From Prionace glauca (lineage: Eukaryota > Chordata > Chondrichthyes > Carcharhiniformes > Carcharhinidae): 64,000 nucleotides of DNA. Position numbers and translations under genes: made by a program. This document shows, piece by piece, positions 54,690 through 63,922 of the stretch. Under the pieces are notes generated by a model that was given only the letters and a program-made list of their open reading frames with translations, did not search any database and was not told the origin of the DNA. The stretch lies in contig CM075760.1 in the NCBI GenBank assembly GCA_037974335.1, forward strand, positions 27,565,902 through 27,629,901, written 5' to 3'. Numbering within the stretch: position 1 is the first letter of the stretch; every line of letters begins with the position of its first letter.

Positions 54690-55130
54690 GAAATTGCAGC
54701 GGTGAGGAAAGGATTGGATTGGCGAGGGTTGTTTTCCTGAGAGGTGACTGAACTGAGGTGTCTGACATTCTGAGGGGGGCAAGACAGGATGGACAGGAAA
54801 GGCCTGTTTCCCCCAAACAGAGACAGGAAGTGGGGTTCACACAGATTGAAGGTGATCGGTAGGAGGATTATAAGGGCCATAAGGAAGGTGCTTCTCACTC
54901 AGAGGTTGGAGGATGCCTGCAAAGCGCTTCCTAAACTGATGGTTCAGATAGAAACCCCTCGGCACTCGGATCTGTAGCTGAAACTCTGTGCCCTGTAAAA
55001 AGGAGGCTCAGGGGTTGGGTTGCTGGAAGGTAGGATTCGAATGTACACCTAGTCTTTATTTCCCGAGCTGGTGCAGATGTGATGGGCTGAATGGCCTCTC
55101 CTGCGCTGTAACCTTTTCTCTGCGTTCTGT
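54690..55130 (+). mobile_element. CR1-like 3' region, sense
   Basis: It has the tail arrangement 'gacaggaaaggcctgtttcc', 'agaggttggaggatgcctgc' and 'gatgggctgaatggcctctc', ending 'gcgctgtaaccttttctctg'. The coding part is not recoverable by eye. Confidence 0.55.
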
Positions 55131-55314
55131 TAGCCCTATTGATGGGAGGGATGGAGGAGTGAGCTGGTTTTCAATAAGAAACAAGAGGAAAAATGGAAGA
55201 ATCTTTTGAGACAAAGATGATTTTTCCTGATGTTTCCACCCCCTCCCCTCATCAAATTGAGTTAGCGATATCCCCACCTGCCCCGTGTTCCCCCCAAATA
55301 CATTTGCCCCAGTG

Positions 55315-55592
55315 TCAGCATGGTGGGACAGTGGGTAACACCGCAGCCTCACTGTGCCAGGGACCTGTGGGTCATTTGCACCTTGTCCCCGTGTCTGTGT
55401 GGGTTTCCTTCCCCAGTCTGAAAGACGTGCTGGGTTAGGGAGCATTGGGCCCTGCTTAAATTCTCCCTCAGTGTTACCCCAACAGGAATGTGGAGACTCG
55501 GGCAATTCTCTCAGTAACTTTACTGCAGTGTTAATGTCAGCCAACTTATTAGTGACACTAATAAATAAACTTAAACTGAAGGTCTGGGTGCT
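55315..55592 (+). mobile_element. SINE family 1, sense
   Basis: The head 'catggtgggacagtgggtaa' leads to 'ccccgtgtctgtgtgggttt', then the tail 'taacttttactgcagtgtta'-like text and 'actaataaataaactt'. Near full length. Confidence 0.75.
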
Positions 55593-55810
55593 GCTGTGAC
55601 AATGCACCCTCTTGTTTAAACACTCTGCAATGCTGAGACTGGGGAGAGGAGTGAACAGGGAGCAGCATTGCAGCTTCTCTCCCCCCATTGAAACTGGGAT
55701 TGTTGCTCCATCTGCTGCACCTCCCCACCACATCCACTGGGGGGCAGTCTGGACAATGGGCTGCAGGCAGACCTCACTGCGCCTGCGCCACAATCACACC
55801 CATCGCCCGC

Positions 55811-56192
55811 GGCCATCTTGCGTTGCCAGGGGAGACGGCCAGCGGCCATCTTGCGTTGCCAGGGGAGACGGCCAGTGGCCATCTTGCGTTGCCAGGGGAG
55901 ACGGCCAGCCGCCATCTTGCGTTGCCAGAGGAGACGGCCAGCCGCCACCTTGCGTTGCCAGCGGAGACGGCCCGCGGCCATCTTGCGTTGCCAGGGGAGA
56001 CGGCCAGCCGCCATCTTGCGTTGCCAGGGGAGACGGCCAGCCGCCATCTTGCGTTGCCAGGGGAGTTGGCCAGCCGCCATCTTGCGTTGCCAGGGGAGAC
56101 GGCCCGCGGCCATTTTGCGTTGCCAACGGAGACGGCCCGCGACCGTCTTGCGTTGCTAGGGGAGACGCCATCTTGCGTTGCTAGGGGAGCCG
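55811..56192 (+). repeat. 33-bp minisatellite, about 12 copies, each with a YY1-type motif
   Basis: Ten 33-base units start at 55811, 55844, 55877, 55910, 55943, 55976, 56009, 56042, 56075 and 56108, followed by two shortened units at 56141 and 56167. Each holds '(g/c)GCCATCTTGCG', i.e. AAGATGG on the minus strand, the core of the YY1 binding site. Five or so have the full CCGCCATCTTG form. The unit length is a multiple of three, so all frames stay open; these ORFs are not genes. The array is GC- and CpG-rich. Confidence 0.95.
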
Positions 56193-56687
56193 GCGTCCTG
56201 CGCGCTGCTCTCTGATTGACATCCCCTCCCGCACATGCGCCCAGGCAGTTCCATGTTAATCTTTTAATATTTTAAATTCTGATGATTATTATTCACATCC
56301 TCACCCGTCAGACTTTCGGTTTCTTCTCCATTCGGGAAAATCTTTTCTGTTTTTATTGCGTCTGTTTTTCAATCACCCCCGCGCGGTTCGCTCTGGGAAA
56401 ATACTACAGCACATGCGCGGTTCCGCCACCTGTCTCTTTATAAAAATATGTATTTTATTTAATTTTAATTCCGCTCCGGGCGGGATTTCCGGGTGGGAAT
56501 TTCTCTCACTTTCTACATTTCTCAACCGTCGCTTTTTCCTCGGCTGGGGGAGGGGCTGATGGTGACATCACGGCAATATGGCGGCTGGCCCCGCCTCTCT
56601 TCAGGTCCCGGATGTTCCGCCAATGAGCAGCGGCCGGGCCGGAGTGGGCAAGAGGTGACACTGGGTGGTGTAGTGCCTGGGAGTGTT
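56193..56687. promoter_or_regulatory. CpG-rich block, possible promoter
   Basis: GC- and CpG-richer than its surroundings. It has a CRE-like 'tgacatcacgg' (about 56563), another YY1-type 'aatatggcggctgg' (about 56576) and a CCAAT-type 'ccgccaatgagc' (about 56615). These are standard elements of housekeeping-type promoters. No exon that it could drive was recognised on either strand, so its target is open. Confidence 0.5.
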
Positions 56688-56688
56688 A

Positions 56689-56709
56689 CAGCGACCCCTG
56701 GTGGCCAGG
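56689..56709 (-). promoter_or_regulatory. CTCF-like binding site
   Basis: The minus strand reads TGGCCACCAGGGGTCGCTG, one base off the vertebrate CTCF consensus as I recall it (CCACCAGGGGGCGCT). It sits at the edge of the YY1/CpG block, between the GPCR and the ITAM receptor gene. Confidence 0.6.
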
Positions 56710-57429
56710 AAGGGAAGTAGCAGCAGGACAGTCTCTGCCCAAAGGCTTCCCCAGTTCAGCTGCTCAGAGACACTGGGAACCTCTTCAACTGGAAACTTCA
56801 GCTTCTCACATTCACCGGTTCCCCTACCGGCATCGGTAGCCTCCCCTACTGCCTCCATCGCAATACAGAGTGGGAACCTTCTTGGCCTTTAAGGCTCAGA
56901 ATAAAGCCTGAGCCATGAAGATAGTTTGTATCTATATGCTGATTGAGGTATACTTACTGTGTAGAAGCTTCACTAGTTAACTGGGCTTTATATAAATGTA
57001 AAATAGAGATTTAATGTGCCCGACATAGTGCAGATTATAACTTTGTGGAGAAATGGTGAAAGTATAAAAAAAGTATGATCACAAATGACAAAGTCACAAC
57101 ACCCCCACCCCTTAGGCTCTGCCATCACCAGACCGCGCCCCTAGACCCCACCCACCTTGGCACTTCTAAATACTATTTAAATACCAGCGATGCCGCCCAG
57201 CCCATTTCCGGCATAGCACAAACACTGCCTGAGATCGGGCCGGGGAGATGCAGGCACAGTGCGAATGCCTGCGGGAATCCCACAAATCGGCCGTGCGTGG
57301 TTTTCCCGCCCCGCTGCGCTATGAACATAATCATCTTTCACAAGAGAACCTCAGCAAACAGCAAACAATCTTTATTCTTTCATTAAATATCCAATTTTCT
57401 ATCCTAAACATCAACTGATCCTGTGTCCA
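56710..57429. other. Unassigned intergenic sequence
   Basis: No gene is supported. An AATAAA at about 56899 follows a moderately GC-rich stretch. 57170-57320 is GC-rich and repeat-like. Confidence 0.4.
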
Positions 57430-57830
57430 CCACCTTCTCAGAAAGAACAATCGAGAATCTTAAGACTTGGCGTGTGAAGAACTCCTCCTTTTATCACGAT
57501 TCTTTCTTCTACCAATGCCTTTCAATCTGGATCCTTCCCACAGTGGGAATAATTTCTCTCTCCAGCTACTCTGTCCAGATGTCTCCGAGTTTTAAGATCT
57601 CTCTTGAATCCTCCCTCCACATTCTCCACTCCAGGAAACAGTCCCAGCTGCTTCATTCGATCCACAAAAATGTACTTCCTTATCACTGGAGTCCTTCTCG
57701 TCAATCTTTTTTCCACACTTTCAGCAATACTTTCACATCCTCCCTACAGTGCAGTGTGCCGAACTAGAAACAATGCCCTCGTTGAGGCACAATCAATTTT
57801 TACAAACGTGGAAATCACATCTTAACCCAT
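57430..57830 (-). mobile_element. CR1-like 3' region, antisense
   Basis: 'gaagaactcctccttttatc', 'gtgggaataatttctctctc' and 'attctccactccaggaaaca' follow the reversed CR1 C-terminal/3' order. Decayed. Confidence 0.5.
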
Positions 57831-58124
57831 TTGTGCACATTCATAATGATAAACTCTTTATACTTTCCTCATTAGCAAGCACAGAAGCTGAGCACACGAA
57901 GCAATAACATTGGAAAGCTGGTCTCATACCTAAGCCTCTGATCAACCTGGGCAGTTCAGAGCAAGCAAAGAAGGTTTTTGTTTTAAAGAGTGCAGTCAGC
58001 GTTGCAATGTTAGACAAGGGACAGCAAATGTTAGGCACAACGATATCGCACAAACAGCGATGTGAGGCAATGATATCAATATTTTTTTGTCTTTCAAAGC
58101 TGCCGTCTGTGATCTTTAGTTAGT
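57831..58124. other. Unassigned sequence
   Basis: Nothing recognised. Confidence 0.4.
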
Positions 58125-58715
58125 TACAGACTGGATTCAAATTGATGAGTTCAGGATGATCTATACATAGAATAACAAATCCATGGGAGTGAGTTACAGA
58201 CTGGAATCTAACAAGGAGTTCAAGGGGGTTTGTATATAGAATAAGATACCTGGGAATGTGTTACAGACTAGAATTTAATCAAGGGCTTGGTGTGGTTTAT
58301 ATATGGAATAACAAATACTTGGAAATGATTTACAGACTGAAATCATATCGAGGGGTTTGGATGGTTTATATATAGAATAACAGGTAGCTGAAAACGAGTT
58401 ACAGACTGGAATCCAATCTAGGAGTTTGTCGTGGTTTATATCTAGAATAACAGACCCAGAAGTGAGTTACTGACTGGCGTCTAATCGAGGAATTTGGAGT
58501 AGTTTACATAAAATGACAGATACCTGGAAGTGAGTTACATAGTAGAATCTAATTGAAAAGTTTGTGATGGTTTATATACAGAATAGCAGATACCTGGGAG
58601 TGTCACAAACTGAAATCTAATCGAGGGTTTTGGATAGTTTATAGAACAACAGATGCCCGAGAGTCAATTACAATCTAGAATTGAATCAATAGTTTTGGAG
58701 CGGCTTAAATGCAGA
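58125..58715. repeat. Minisatellite, unit about 62-68 bp, about nine copies
   Basis: Each unit starts near 'gttacagactgga(a)tcta' and ends 'atagaataacagatacctgg'. Starts at about 58125, 58192, 58260, 58329, 58397, 58464, 58532 and later, with drift. It lies just beyond the 3' end of the ITAM receptor gene. Confidence 0.9.
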
Positions 58716-58733
58716 CTGTGCTGGGAGTGAATT

Positions 58734-58739
58734 TTTATT
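58734..58739 (-). terminator. Poly(A) signal of the ITAM receptor gene
   Basis: AATAAA on the minus strand, 22 bp past the stop codon. This implies a very short 3' UTR unless other signals are used. Confidence 0.7.
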
Positions 58740-58761
58740 CATCTCACTTCCCAAATTCACC

Positions 58762-59243
58762 TTACAATGGAGTCAAAACTCTCACCTCCTCAGCTTCTGC
58801 TGAATAAGTTACTGCATTTTGACCATCGTTTCCCTGTCGTCTGAGGTGTTGGTAGTCATCATTTCTTGGCCCTTGGCTCAGGCTTGTGTATATTGAATCT
58901 TGTTCTGGAACAATCTGGGGAGTGCTAGGCCCAGCCGTGGCCTGCCTTCTCAGACTTGCAGCAGGACCTGCCTGGGCCTGCTCTCTTATTGAGCCTGTGC
59001 TAGGCCCAGCCGTGGCCTGCCTTCTCAGGCTTGCAGCAGGACCTGCCTGGGCCTGCTCTCTTATTGAGCCTGTGCTAGGTCCAGCCGTGGCCTGCCTTCT
59101 CAGGCTGGCAGCACGTCCAGCCTCGACCTGCACAGAAGGCCCCTTTGACATGCCCTGTACCCTTTGACCAGTGGCCTGGGCATGGTCTTTGGTGTCAGGT
59201 TGAGTTCCAGAACTTAACAGATCAGAGTAAATTCCTTCGTCTC
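58762..59243 (-). CDS. ITAM receptor, last exon (cytoplasmic signalling tail)
   Basis: Codes the signalling tail of a membrane receptor. The acceptor is 'tcctctttgcag|ga', phase 1. It starts GDEGIYSDLL, a lone YxxL with acidic residues before it, then a linker, then 2.6 copies of a 25-residue repeat (each with AASLRRQATAGPST), and then EQDSIYTSLSQGPRNDDYQHL. The last is a good ITAM: acidic residue at -3, YTSL, eight residues, YQHL. A final VTYSAE adds another tyrosine, and the protein ends VRVLTPL. After Src-family phosphorylation such a motif recruits tandem-SH2 kinases of the Syk/ZAP-70 type. The frame is open for 160 codons despite repeats of 75 bp, which stay in frame. The gene is unnamed; see the Ig exon for the comparison. 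Confidence 0.82.
58926..59122 (-). repeat. 75-bp in-frame coding minisatellite
   Basis: 2.6 nearly identical 75-bp units within the tail exon encode a 25-residue repeat rich in Ala, Gly, Gln and Arg. The units are so alike that the expansion is recent or homogenised. Confidence 0.93.
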
Positions 59244-59379
59244 CTGCAAAGAGGAAAAATCAATTTCAGAGAGAAAAGAAACATGAAAACAAGGAGCAGT
59301 TGGATCAATGAGCTTGGTTCTCAAGCTGTGGCATTTATTTTACAGACCTATCAACTCTATTCTCCACTTCACTCGCCAT

Positions 59380-59790
59380 TCACTTTTAGAAAATCCTCGA
59401 AAATCTCTCAACCTCTGTCTTGAATCTACTCGATGACTGATCATCTACCGCTCACTGGGTTAGAGAAAAGCCTCACAACTCTCTGACTGAAAGGTCTGAA
59501 ATTTCATCCCTTACCCTGAAACCGTCCCAAGACTCCGCTAATGGGGGAAACAGCCGGTAAATACGTTGTATGTGAAACTGAGAGCGTACGTTTCAAAGAG
59601 ATCGGGTCTCACACTTCTGGCTTCCAAAATACTAATCTCACATCATACAATATCCCTCAACCCTGAAGTCAACAGCAAAATGGATTTTCTCTGTCTCACT
59701 CGAAGGTGAGTTAATTCTGTAAGGAGACCAACACTGTTCGCAGTATTCCAAATGTGAAGTACCAAAGTAGCTGTAACAACGATATCTCAC
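59380..59790 (-). mobile_element. CR1 LINE 3' region in the receptor intron, antisense
   Basis: 'aaatctctcaacctctgtct', 'ctctctgactgaaaggtctg' and 'gtaaggagaccaacactgtt' are CR1 text in reverse. No open frame. Lies 137 bp upstream (in gene direction) of the tail exon acceptor. Confidence 0.7.
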
Positions 59791-59984
59791 TCCAGTAAAC
59801 TAAATGCTTGTGTAAAAAAGACAAACATGGGTTTCGAATTTATTCCTGTACCTGCCTGTCAGACAGGTCTCCAGGTAAGGGAAATCTAGAGGTAGATTGA
59901 CACAGAAACAGCCTGACCGTTTCCAAAGTGTTAACATTACGTTCAGTGATCTTAAAAAAGAGGGAAAATATCTCCCTCTTACAC
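59791..59984. other. Receptor intron, unassigned
   Basis: No feature. Confidence 0.4.
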
Positions 59985-60970
59985 TGTTCACATCAAACAT
60001 TCCCAGGACAGGTTCAGCAAAACGTTAGAGACAGAATAAATCTTTGCTTACACTATCTCCATCAAACACTTCCAGGACAGGTGTAGCACGGGGTTAGATA
60101 CAATGTGAAGCTTCCTCTACACTATCCCCATCAAACACTTCCAGGACAGGTGTAGCACGGGGTTAGATACATTGTGAAGCTTCCTCTACACTGTCCCCAT
60201 CAAACACTTCCTGGACAGGTATAGCACAGGGTAAGATACAGAGAAATACTCCCTCTACACTGTCCCTACCAAACACTCCCAGGACAGGTAGAGCACGGGG
60301 TTAGATACAAAGAAAAAAATCCGTCTTATAGTGCCCACATCAAACACTCCTGGGACAGTTACAGCACGAGGTTAGAGCAAGATTAAAGTTTTCTGTACGT
60401 TGACCCCACCAAACACTCCCAAAACAGGCACAGCACGAGGTTAGAGACAGAATAAATCTCCGTGTACACTGTTCCCATCAAACATTCCCAGGACAGGCAC
60501 AGCACAGGGTTAGAGACAAAATAAATCTCTGTGTACACTGTCCTCATCAAACATTCCCAGGGCAAGCACAACACAGAATTAGATACATACGAAAATCCCC
60601 TCTACACTGTCCCCAATCAAACATTCCCTGGACAGTACAGCACCAGGTCAGATGCACAGTAAAAATCCCTCTACACTGTCCCCATCAAACGCTCACATAT
60701 GCAGCACAGGGTTTAATACAGACTAAAGTTTCTCCTAAACTAACACCCCCGCTTCCCCCCGCAATGAAATACTTCCAGGACAGGTATGACACAGTAAAAT
60801 TCCGTCTACACTCTCCCCTTTCAAACTCCCAAGACAGATATAGCAATATGGCATAGGGTTAGATACAGAGCAAAACTCCTTCTACACTGTCTCCATCAAA
60901 CATTCCCAGGACAGGTACAGCACGGGGTTAGATACAGAGTAAAGATCCCTCTTAAACTGTCCCCATAAAA
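59985..60970. repeat. Minisatellite, unit about 60-66 bp, about 16 copies
   Basis: Units follow 'cactgtccccatcaaacact', 'cccaggacaggtacagcacg', 'gggttagatacagagtaaa'. Divergence among units is moderate. Lies in the intron between the tail exon and the 33-nt exon, ending about 130 bp from the latter. Confidence 0.93.
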
Positions 60971-61097
60971 CAGTCACTATTTTCCTGATAGAAAACACCA
61001 GGTCTCCTCCTACCCACATCTGTAATCGGCACAGTAAACAGCAGTTTATTACATACAGTCAGAGAGATTCGGAGTACCCACTGGATTGATCCCCTAC

Positions 61098-61130
61098 CTT
61101 GCTTATGTCCCGTTTCCTTTTCACTGTTGC
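61098..61130 (-). CDS. ITAM receptor, 33-nt cytoplasmic exon
   Basis: Reads (S)NSEKETGHKQ(G). It has both consensus splice sites ('cctcttgtgtctag|gc' and 'caag|gtaggg') and is phase 1 at both ends, so it fits between the TM exon and the tail exon. Very small juxtamembrane exons are common in CEACAM, PECAM, Siglec and Fc receptor-type genes. Confidence 0.75.
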
Positions 61131-61264
61131 CTAGACACAAGAGGCAAAATAAGAAAAAGTCAGTATCAGATAATATTGAGTCTCTGTTATCATTCCCTCC
61201 CTTTCCCCAATCTTTCCCTCTGCTGCCATCCTCCTTCCCTCTCCCACAAAAACCTTACTTCAAT

Positions 61265-61930
61265 TGCTGGATTGTCTCTCTCTCCCTTACAGCCCTAGTG
61301 TGAGATCCCCTCTCTCTCACACCCCGAGTGTGAGATTCCCTGTCACTTACACCGCTAGTGCATGATCCCTTGTCTCTCAAAACCTGAATGCGAGATCCCC
61401 TGACACTCATACCATAAGTGTGTGATCCCTTGTCATTCACACCCCCAGTGCGAGATCCCCTGTCTCCCCCACCCCCAATGCAATGAGAGATCTCCTGTCT
61501 CTCACATCCCCAGTGCTCGATCACCTCTCACTCACACTCTCAGTGCATTACCTCCTGTCTCTCACATCCCCAGTTCGAGGCCCCCTGTCTCTCAATCCCC
61601 GAGTGCGAGATTCCCATCTCTCACACACTCAGTGCGAGATCTCCAGTCTCTCTCACGTCCGCAGTGCGAGATCCCCTGTCTCACAAACCCTCAGTACGAG
61701 ATCCATGTCTCTCAAATCCCCAGTACCAGATCGCTGTCTCTCACACCCCTAGTGTGAGGTCCCCTGTCATTCACACCCCCAGTGTAAGGTCCTCTGTCAT
61801 TCACACCCCCAGTGCGATGTCCCCTGTCTCTCACACCCCTAGTGTGAGGTCCCCTGTCATTCACACCCCCAGTGTAAGGTCCCCTGTCTCTCACACCCCT
61901 AGTGTGATGTCCCCTGCCACTCACAGTCAA
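61265..61930. repeat. Minisatellite, unit about 30 bp, about 22 copies
   Basis: Units are 'gtctctcacacccctagtgt' + 'gagatcccct' with drift. The multiple-of-three length keeps frames open on both strands; the ORFs are not genes. Lies between the 33-nt exon and the TM exon, 65 bp from the latter. Confidence 0.94.
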
Positions 61931-61994
61931 TGCTCGGTCAACATTCTGGGATTAAGAGGAGATTACTGCTTTGAGAACAGACTCAGTACTTAAC

Positions 61995-62088
61995 TGCTCT
62001 GCTGACGGCTCAGATAGAAAGTGATCATCAAGGCTGCCGTACAAACTGTCAGGAAAATTGTAGTAAGAATAATCTTCACTTTCTGGTA
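61995..62088 (-). CDS. ITAM receptor, transmembrane exon
   Basis: After 'gtttcctcatttcag' it reads YQKVK, then a 21-residue hydrophobic helix (IILTTIFLTVC to TFYL), then SRQQS, i.e. one membrane span with basic flanks in type I orientation. There is no acidic or basic residue within the helix, unlike CD3 and CD79 chains. Entry is phase 0, which matches the unusual phase-0 end of the Ig exon. Exit is phase 1 at 'agca|gttaag'. The phase match across exons found separately is strong support. Confidence 0.8.
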
Positions 62089-62187
62089 CTGAAATGAGGA
62101 AACATATTTAAATAGAACAATAGGGAGAAATAGAGTGGTTCAATAACAAATAACCATCACAGGGTATTCTCTCAAATGCAGTGCTTG

Positions 62188-62300
62188 TGCGCTTATGTTT
62201 ATGTGTGCGTGTGGGTGTGCACGTGTGTGCATGTATGCATGTGTGTGTATGTGTGTGCACATGTATGTGCATGTGTGCGCGCGTGTGTTCTGCCTTCTTG
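62188..62300. repeat. (TG)n-rich repeat
   Basis: Interrupted TG/TGCA runs in the receptor intron. Confidence 0.9.
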
Positions 62301-62304
62301 AAAG

Positions 62305-62475
62305 GCTGCAGTCCTCGCGCTGTGACGTTGACCCACAATGCCATAGTGATCCATAAAATAGATCTATAGAAATAGAAATATAGAAATAGATCCATAAAAT
62401 TGGTCTATTTCTGACAGCAGTTGAGAATCAACCATATTGCTGTTTGGCTGGAGTCACATATAGGCCAGACAGTTA
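62305..62475. repeat. Intron direct repeat, copy 1
   Basis: 'gcagtcctcgcgctgtgacg', 'ttgacccacaatgcc' and 'ggtctatttctgacagcagt' recur at 63078-63215. Copy 1 has an extra 'agatctatagaaatagaaat' insertion near 62360-62390. Confidence 0.88.
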
Positions 62476-62612
62476 AGGATGGCAGATTTCCCTCCCTAAA
62501 GGACATTGGTGAACCAAATGGGTTTTTGCAACAATAGTTTCAATGACTTCACGGTCATCAGTAGATTCTTAATTTCAGATTTTTTAAAAATATTGAATTC
62601 AAATTCCACCGA
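62400..62612 (-). mobile_element. SINE family 2, antisense
   Basis: 'ctggagtcacatataggcca', 'ggatggcagatttccctccc' and 'attgaattcaaattccacc' are family 2 in reverse. The head is replaced by TG repeats. Confidence 0.75.
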
Positions 62613-62615
62613 CGA

Positions 62616-63056
62616 TGAATGTGTATGTGTGCTTGTGAGTGGGTGCATGAGTGTACGTGTGCACAAATGTGAGAGTGTGTGCATGTGTCTGTGCACATGC
62701 ATGTGTGTGTATTTATGTGTGTGTCTGTGAGTGTGTGTGTTTACATGCGCGTGTTTACGTGTGTGCGTGCACGTGTGTATGCACACAAGTGTGAATGCAT
62801 GCACACAGAGTGAGTGTGCGCGCATACATGTGTGCACATGTGCATGCATGCTTGTATGTGTGTGTGCACATGCACGAGTGTGTTTACGTGTCCGTTTACA
62901 CATGCATGTGGGTGTTTGTGTGCATGCGCACAGATATGTTTGTGTTCGCTCCTGCGCTTTTGTATGTGTGTGCGCATGCGCCCATGTGTGTGCACGAGTT
63001 TGTGTCTGTGTGTATGTGTGTGTGCGCATGTGCGCATGAGTATGTGTGTATGAATA
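62616..63056. repeat. (TG)n-rich array
   Basis: About 440 bp of TG/TGCA/TGCG repeats. Open frames on both strands are compositional. Confidence 0.93.
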
Positions 63057-63077
63057 AAAAAAACATTCACACTCCTG

Positions 63078-63215
63078 ACGCTACAGTCCTCGCGCTGTGA
63101 CGTTGACCCACAATGCCGTAGTGATCCATAAAATAGGGTCCCCGTTGGTCTATTTCTGACAGCAGTTGAGAATCAACCATATTGCTGTGTGGCTGGAGTC
63201 ACATATAGGCCAGGA
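63078..63215. repeat. Intron direct repeat, copy 2
   Basis: Near-identical to 62305-62475 minus one insertion, and flanks the TG array with it. Confidence 0.88.
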
Positions 63216-63269
63216 TTGGTGTACCTACGTCACGGGGACTGCAGCGGTTCAAGGAGGCAGCTCCCCACC

Positions 63270-63352
63270 ACCTTCTCAAAAATAATTAGGGATGGACAAA
63301 AATTGCTGTTCAGGCCGGCAACACCCACATCCTGTGAGAGAATAAAAATAGA
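63270..63352 (+). mobile_element. Repeat end, inverted partner of 63923-64000
   Basis: 'agggatggacaaaaattgct', 'gttcaggccggcaacaccca' and 'tcctgtgagagaataaaaat' appears again in reverse at 63923-64000. Together they bracket the Ig exon with inverted copies of about 75 bp. Confidence 0.85.
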
Positions 63353-63579
63353 TGGTGGACACAATTTGGGAAGTCAGGAGGTCAGTAAATTAACACAAGA
63401 CTGCTCCATGGTGTCTGAGAAGTGTGCTTCCATATATCACGACACAGAATATATTACAGTGACAGTGGTAGAATTGATCATTAACCCCCAGGATAGTGGA
63501 GTATTCACTGTTGTTAATGTCGTTGAATACCGAGGATTTGTTCATGCATTTGCGATGTAATAAAATGATAGATTGTTAC

Positions 63580-63878
63580 CTGGTAGGGTGCTGATTTTGA
63601 GCTATTCCCACAGGTTTCTCTCAAATCAACAATCTGCTCGACTCTTGTTGCAGCGTCCTTGCATTTATAAATCGTCTCTCCAAGCTCGGAATCTAGTGTG
63701 ACATCCAAAAACATCCCACCAAACGTCAGCTTATGCCTCTGATCAGCGATGACCTTCCTGTCCCCTCTGAACCACTCAAAAGCCGAGTCACGCAAGCTGG
63801 AACACTTCAGCTCCACTTTGCATGTCCCACCGCTGGCCTGCTTTCTATTGAGACAAATCTGAAGATCCCCAGCAGAAC
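63580..63878 (-). CDS. ITAM receptor, Ig-like domain exon
   Basis: This is the extracellular Ig-superfamily domain. The acceptor is 'tttttcacaatag|gt' (phase 1), the donor 'ctaccag|gtaaca' (phase 0). It reads (G)SAGDLQICLNRKQASGGTC, then Cys in VELKCSSL, Trp in FEWFRGDRK, FLDVTLDSELGETIYKC with the second core Cys 47 residues on, and a membrane-proximal Cys in LRETCGNSS (NSS is a sequon). It is shorter than a V domain. Short Ig plus ITAM recalls CD3 gamma/delta, CD79 or CEACAM3-type receptors, but the helix lacks the charged residue of CD3/CD79. I do not assign a family. The leader, and perhaps more Ig domains, lie beyond 64000. Confidence 0.78.
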
Positions 63879-63922
63879 CTATTGTGAAAAAGAAATTAGT
63901 CATGCGAGCAACTGGCTGCAAG

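Noticed and set aside
55056-55793. Minus-strand open frame of 245 codons
   Set aside because: Spans a CR1-like piece and a SINE in antisense; no start context, domain or splice evidence.
55612-56215. Several overlapping open frames of 113-190 codons on both strands
   Set aside because: They come from the 33-bp GC-rich array; unit length divisible by three keeps every frame open. No domain and no splice signals.
58125-61930. Possible CRISPR-like arrays (regular repeats)
   Set aside because: The repeats are head-to-tail minisatellites with diverging units and no unique spacers, in a vertebrate genome.
61995-62088. Reading the receptor TM exon in phase 1 (acidic, tyrosine-rich PESEDYSYYNFPDS text)
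   Set aside because: The Ig exon leaves in phase 0, and only the phase-0 frame gives a membrane helix and joins the next exons.
62496-63100. Open frames of up to 177 codons across the TG array
   Set aside because: Alternating Cys/Val or His/Thr low-complexity translations of TG/CA repeats.
58762-63878. Assigning the receptor to CD3 gamma/delta because of the DDYQHL resemblance to the CD3 ITAM
   Set aside because: No charged residue in the helix, no CxxC before it and a long repeat-bearing tail; the resemblance is limited to the ITAM.
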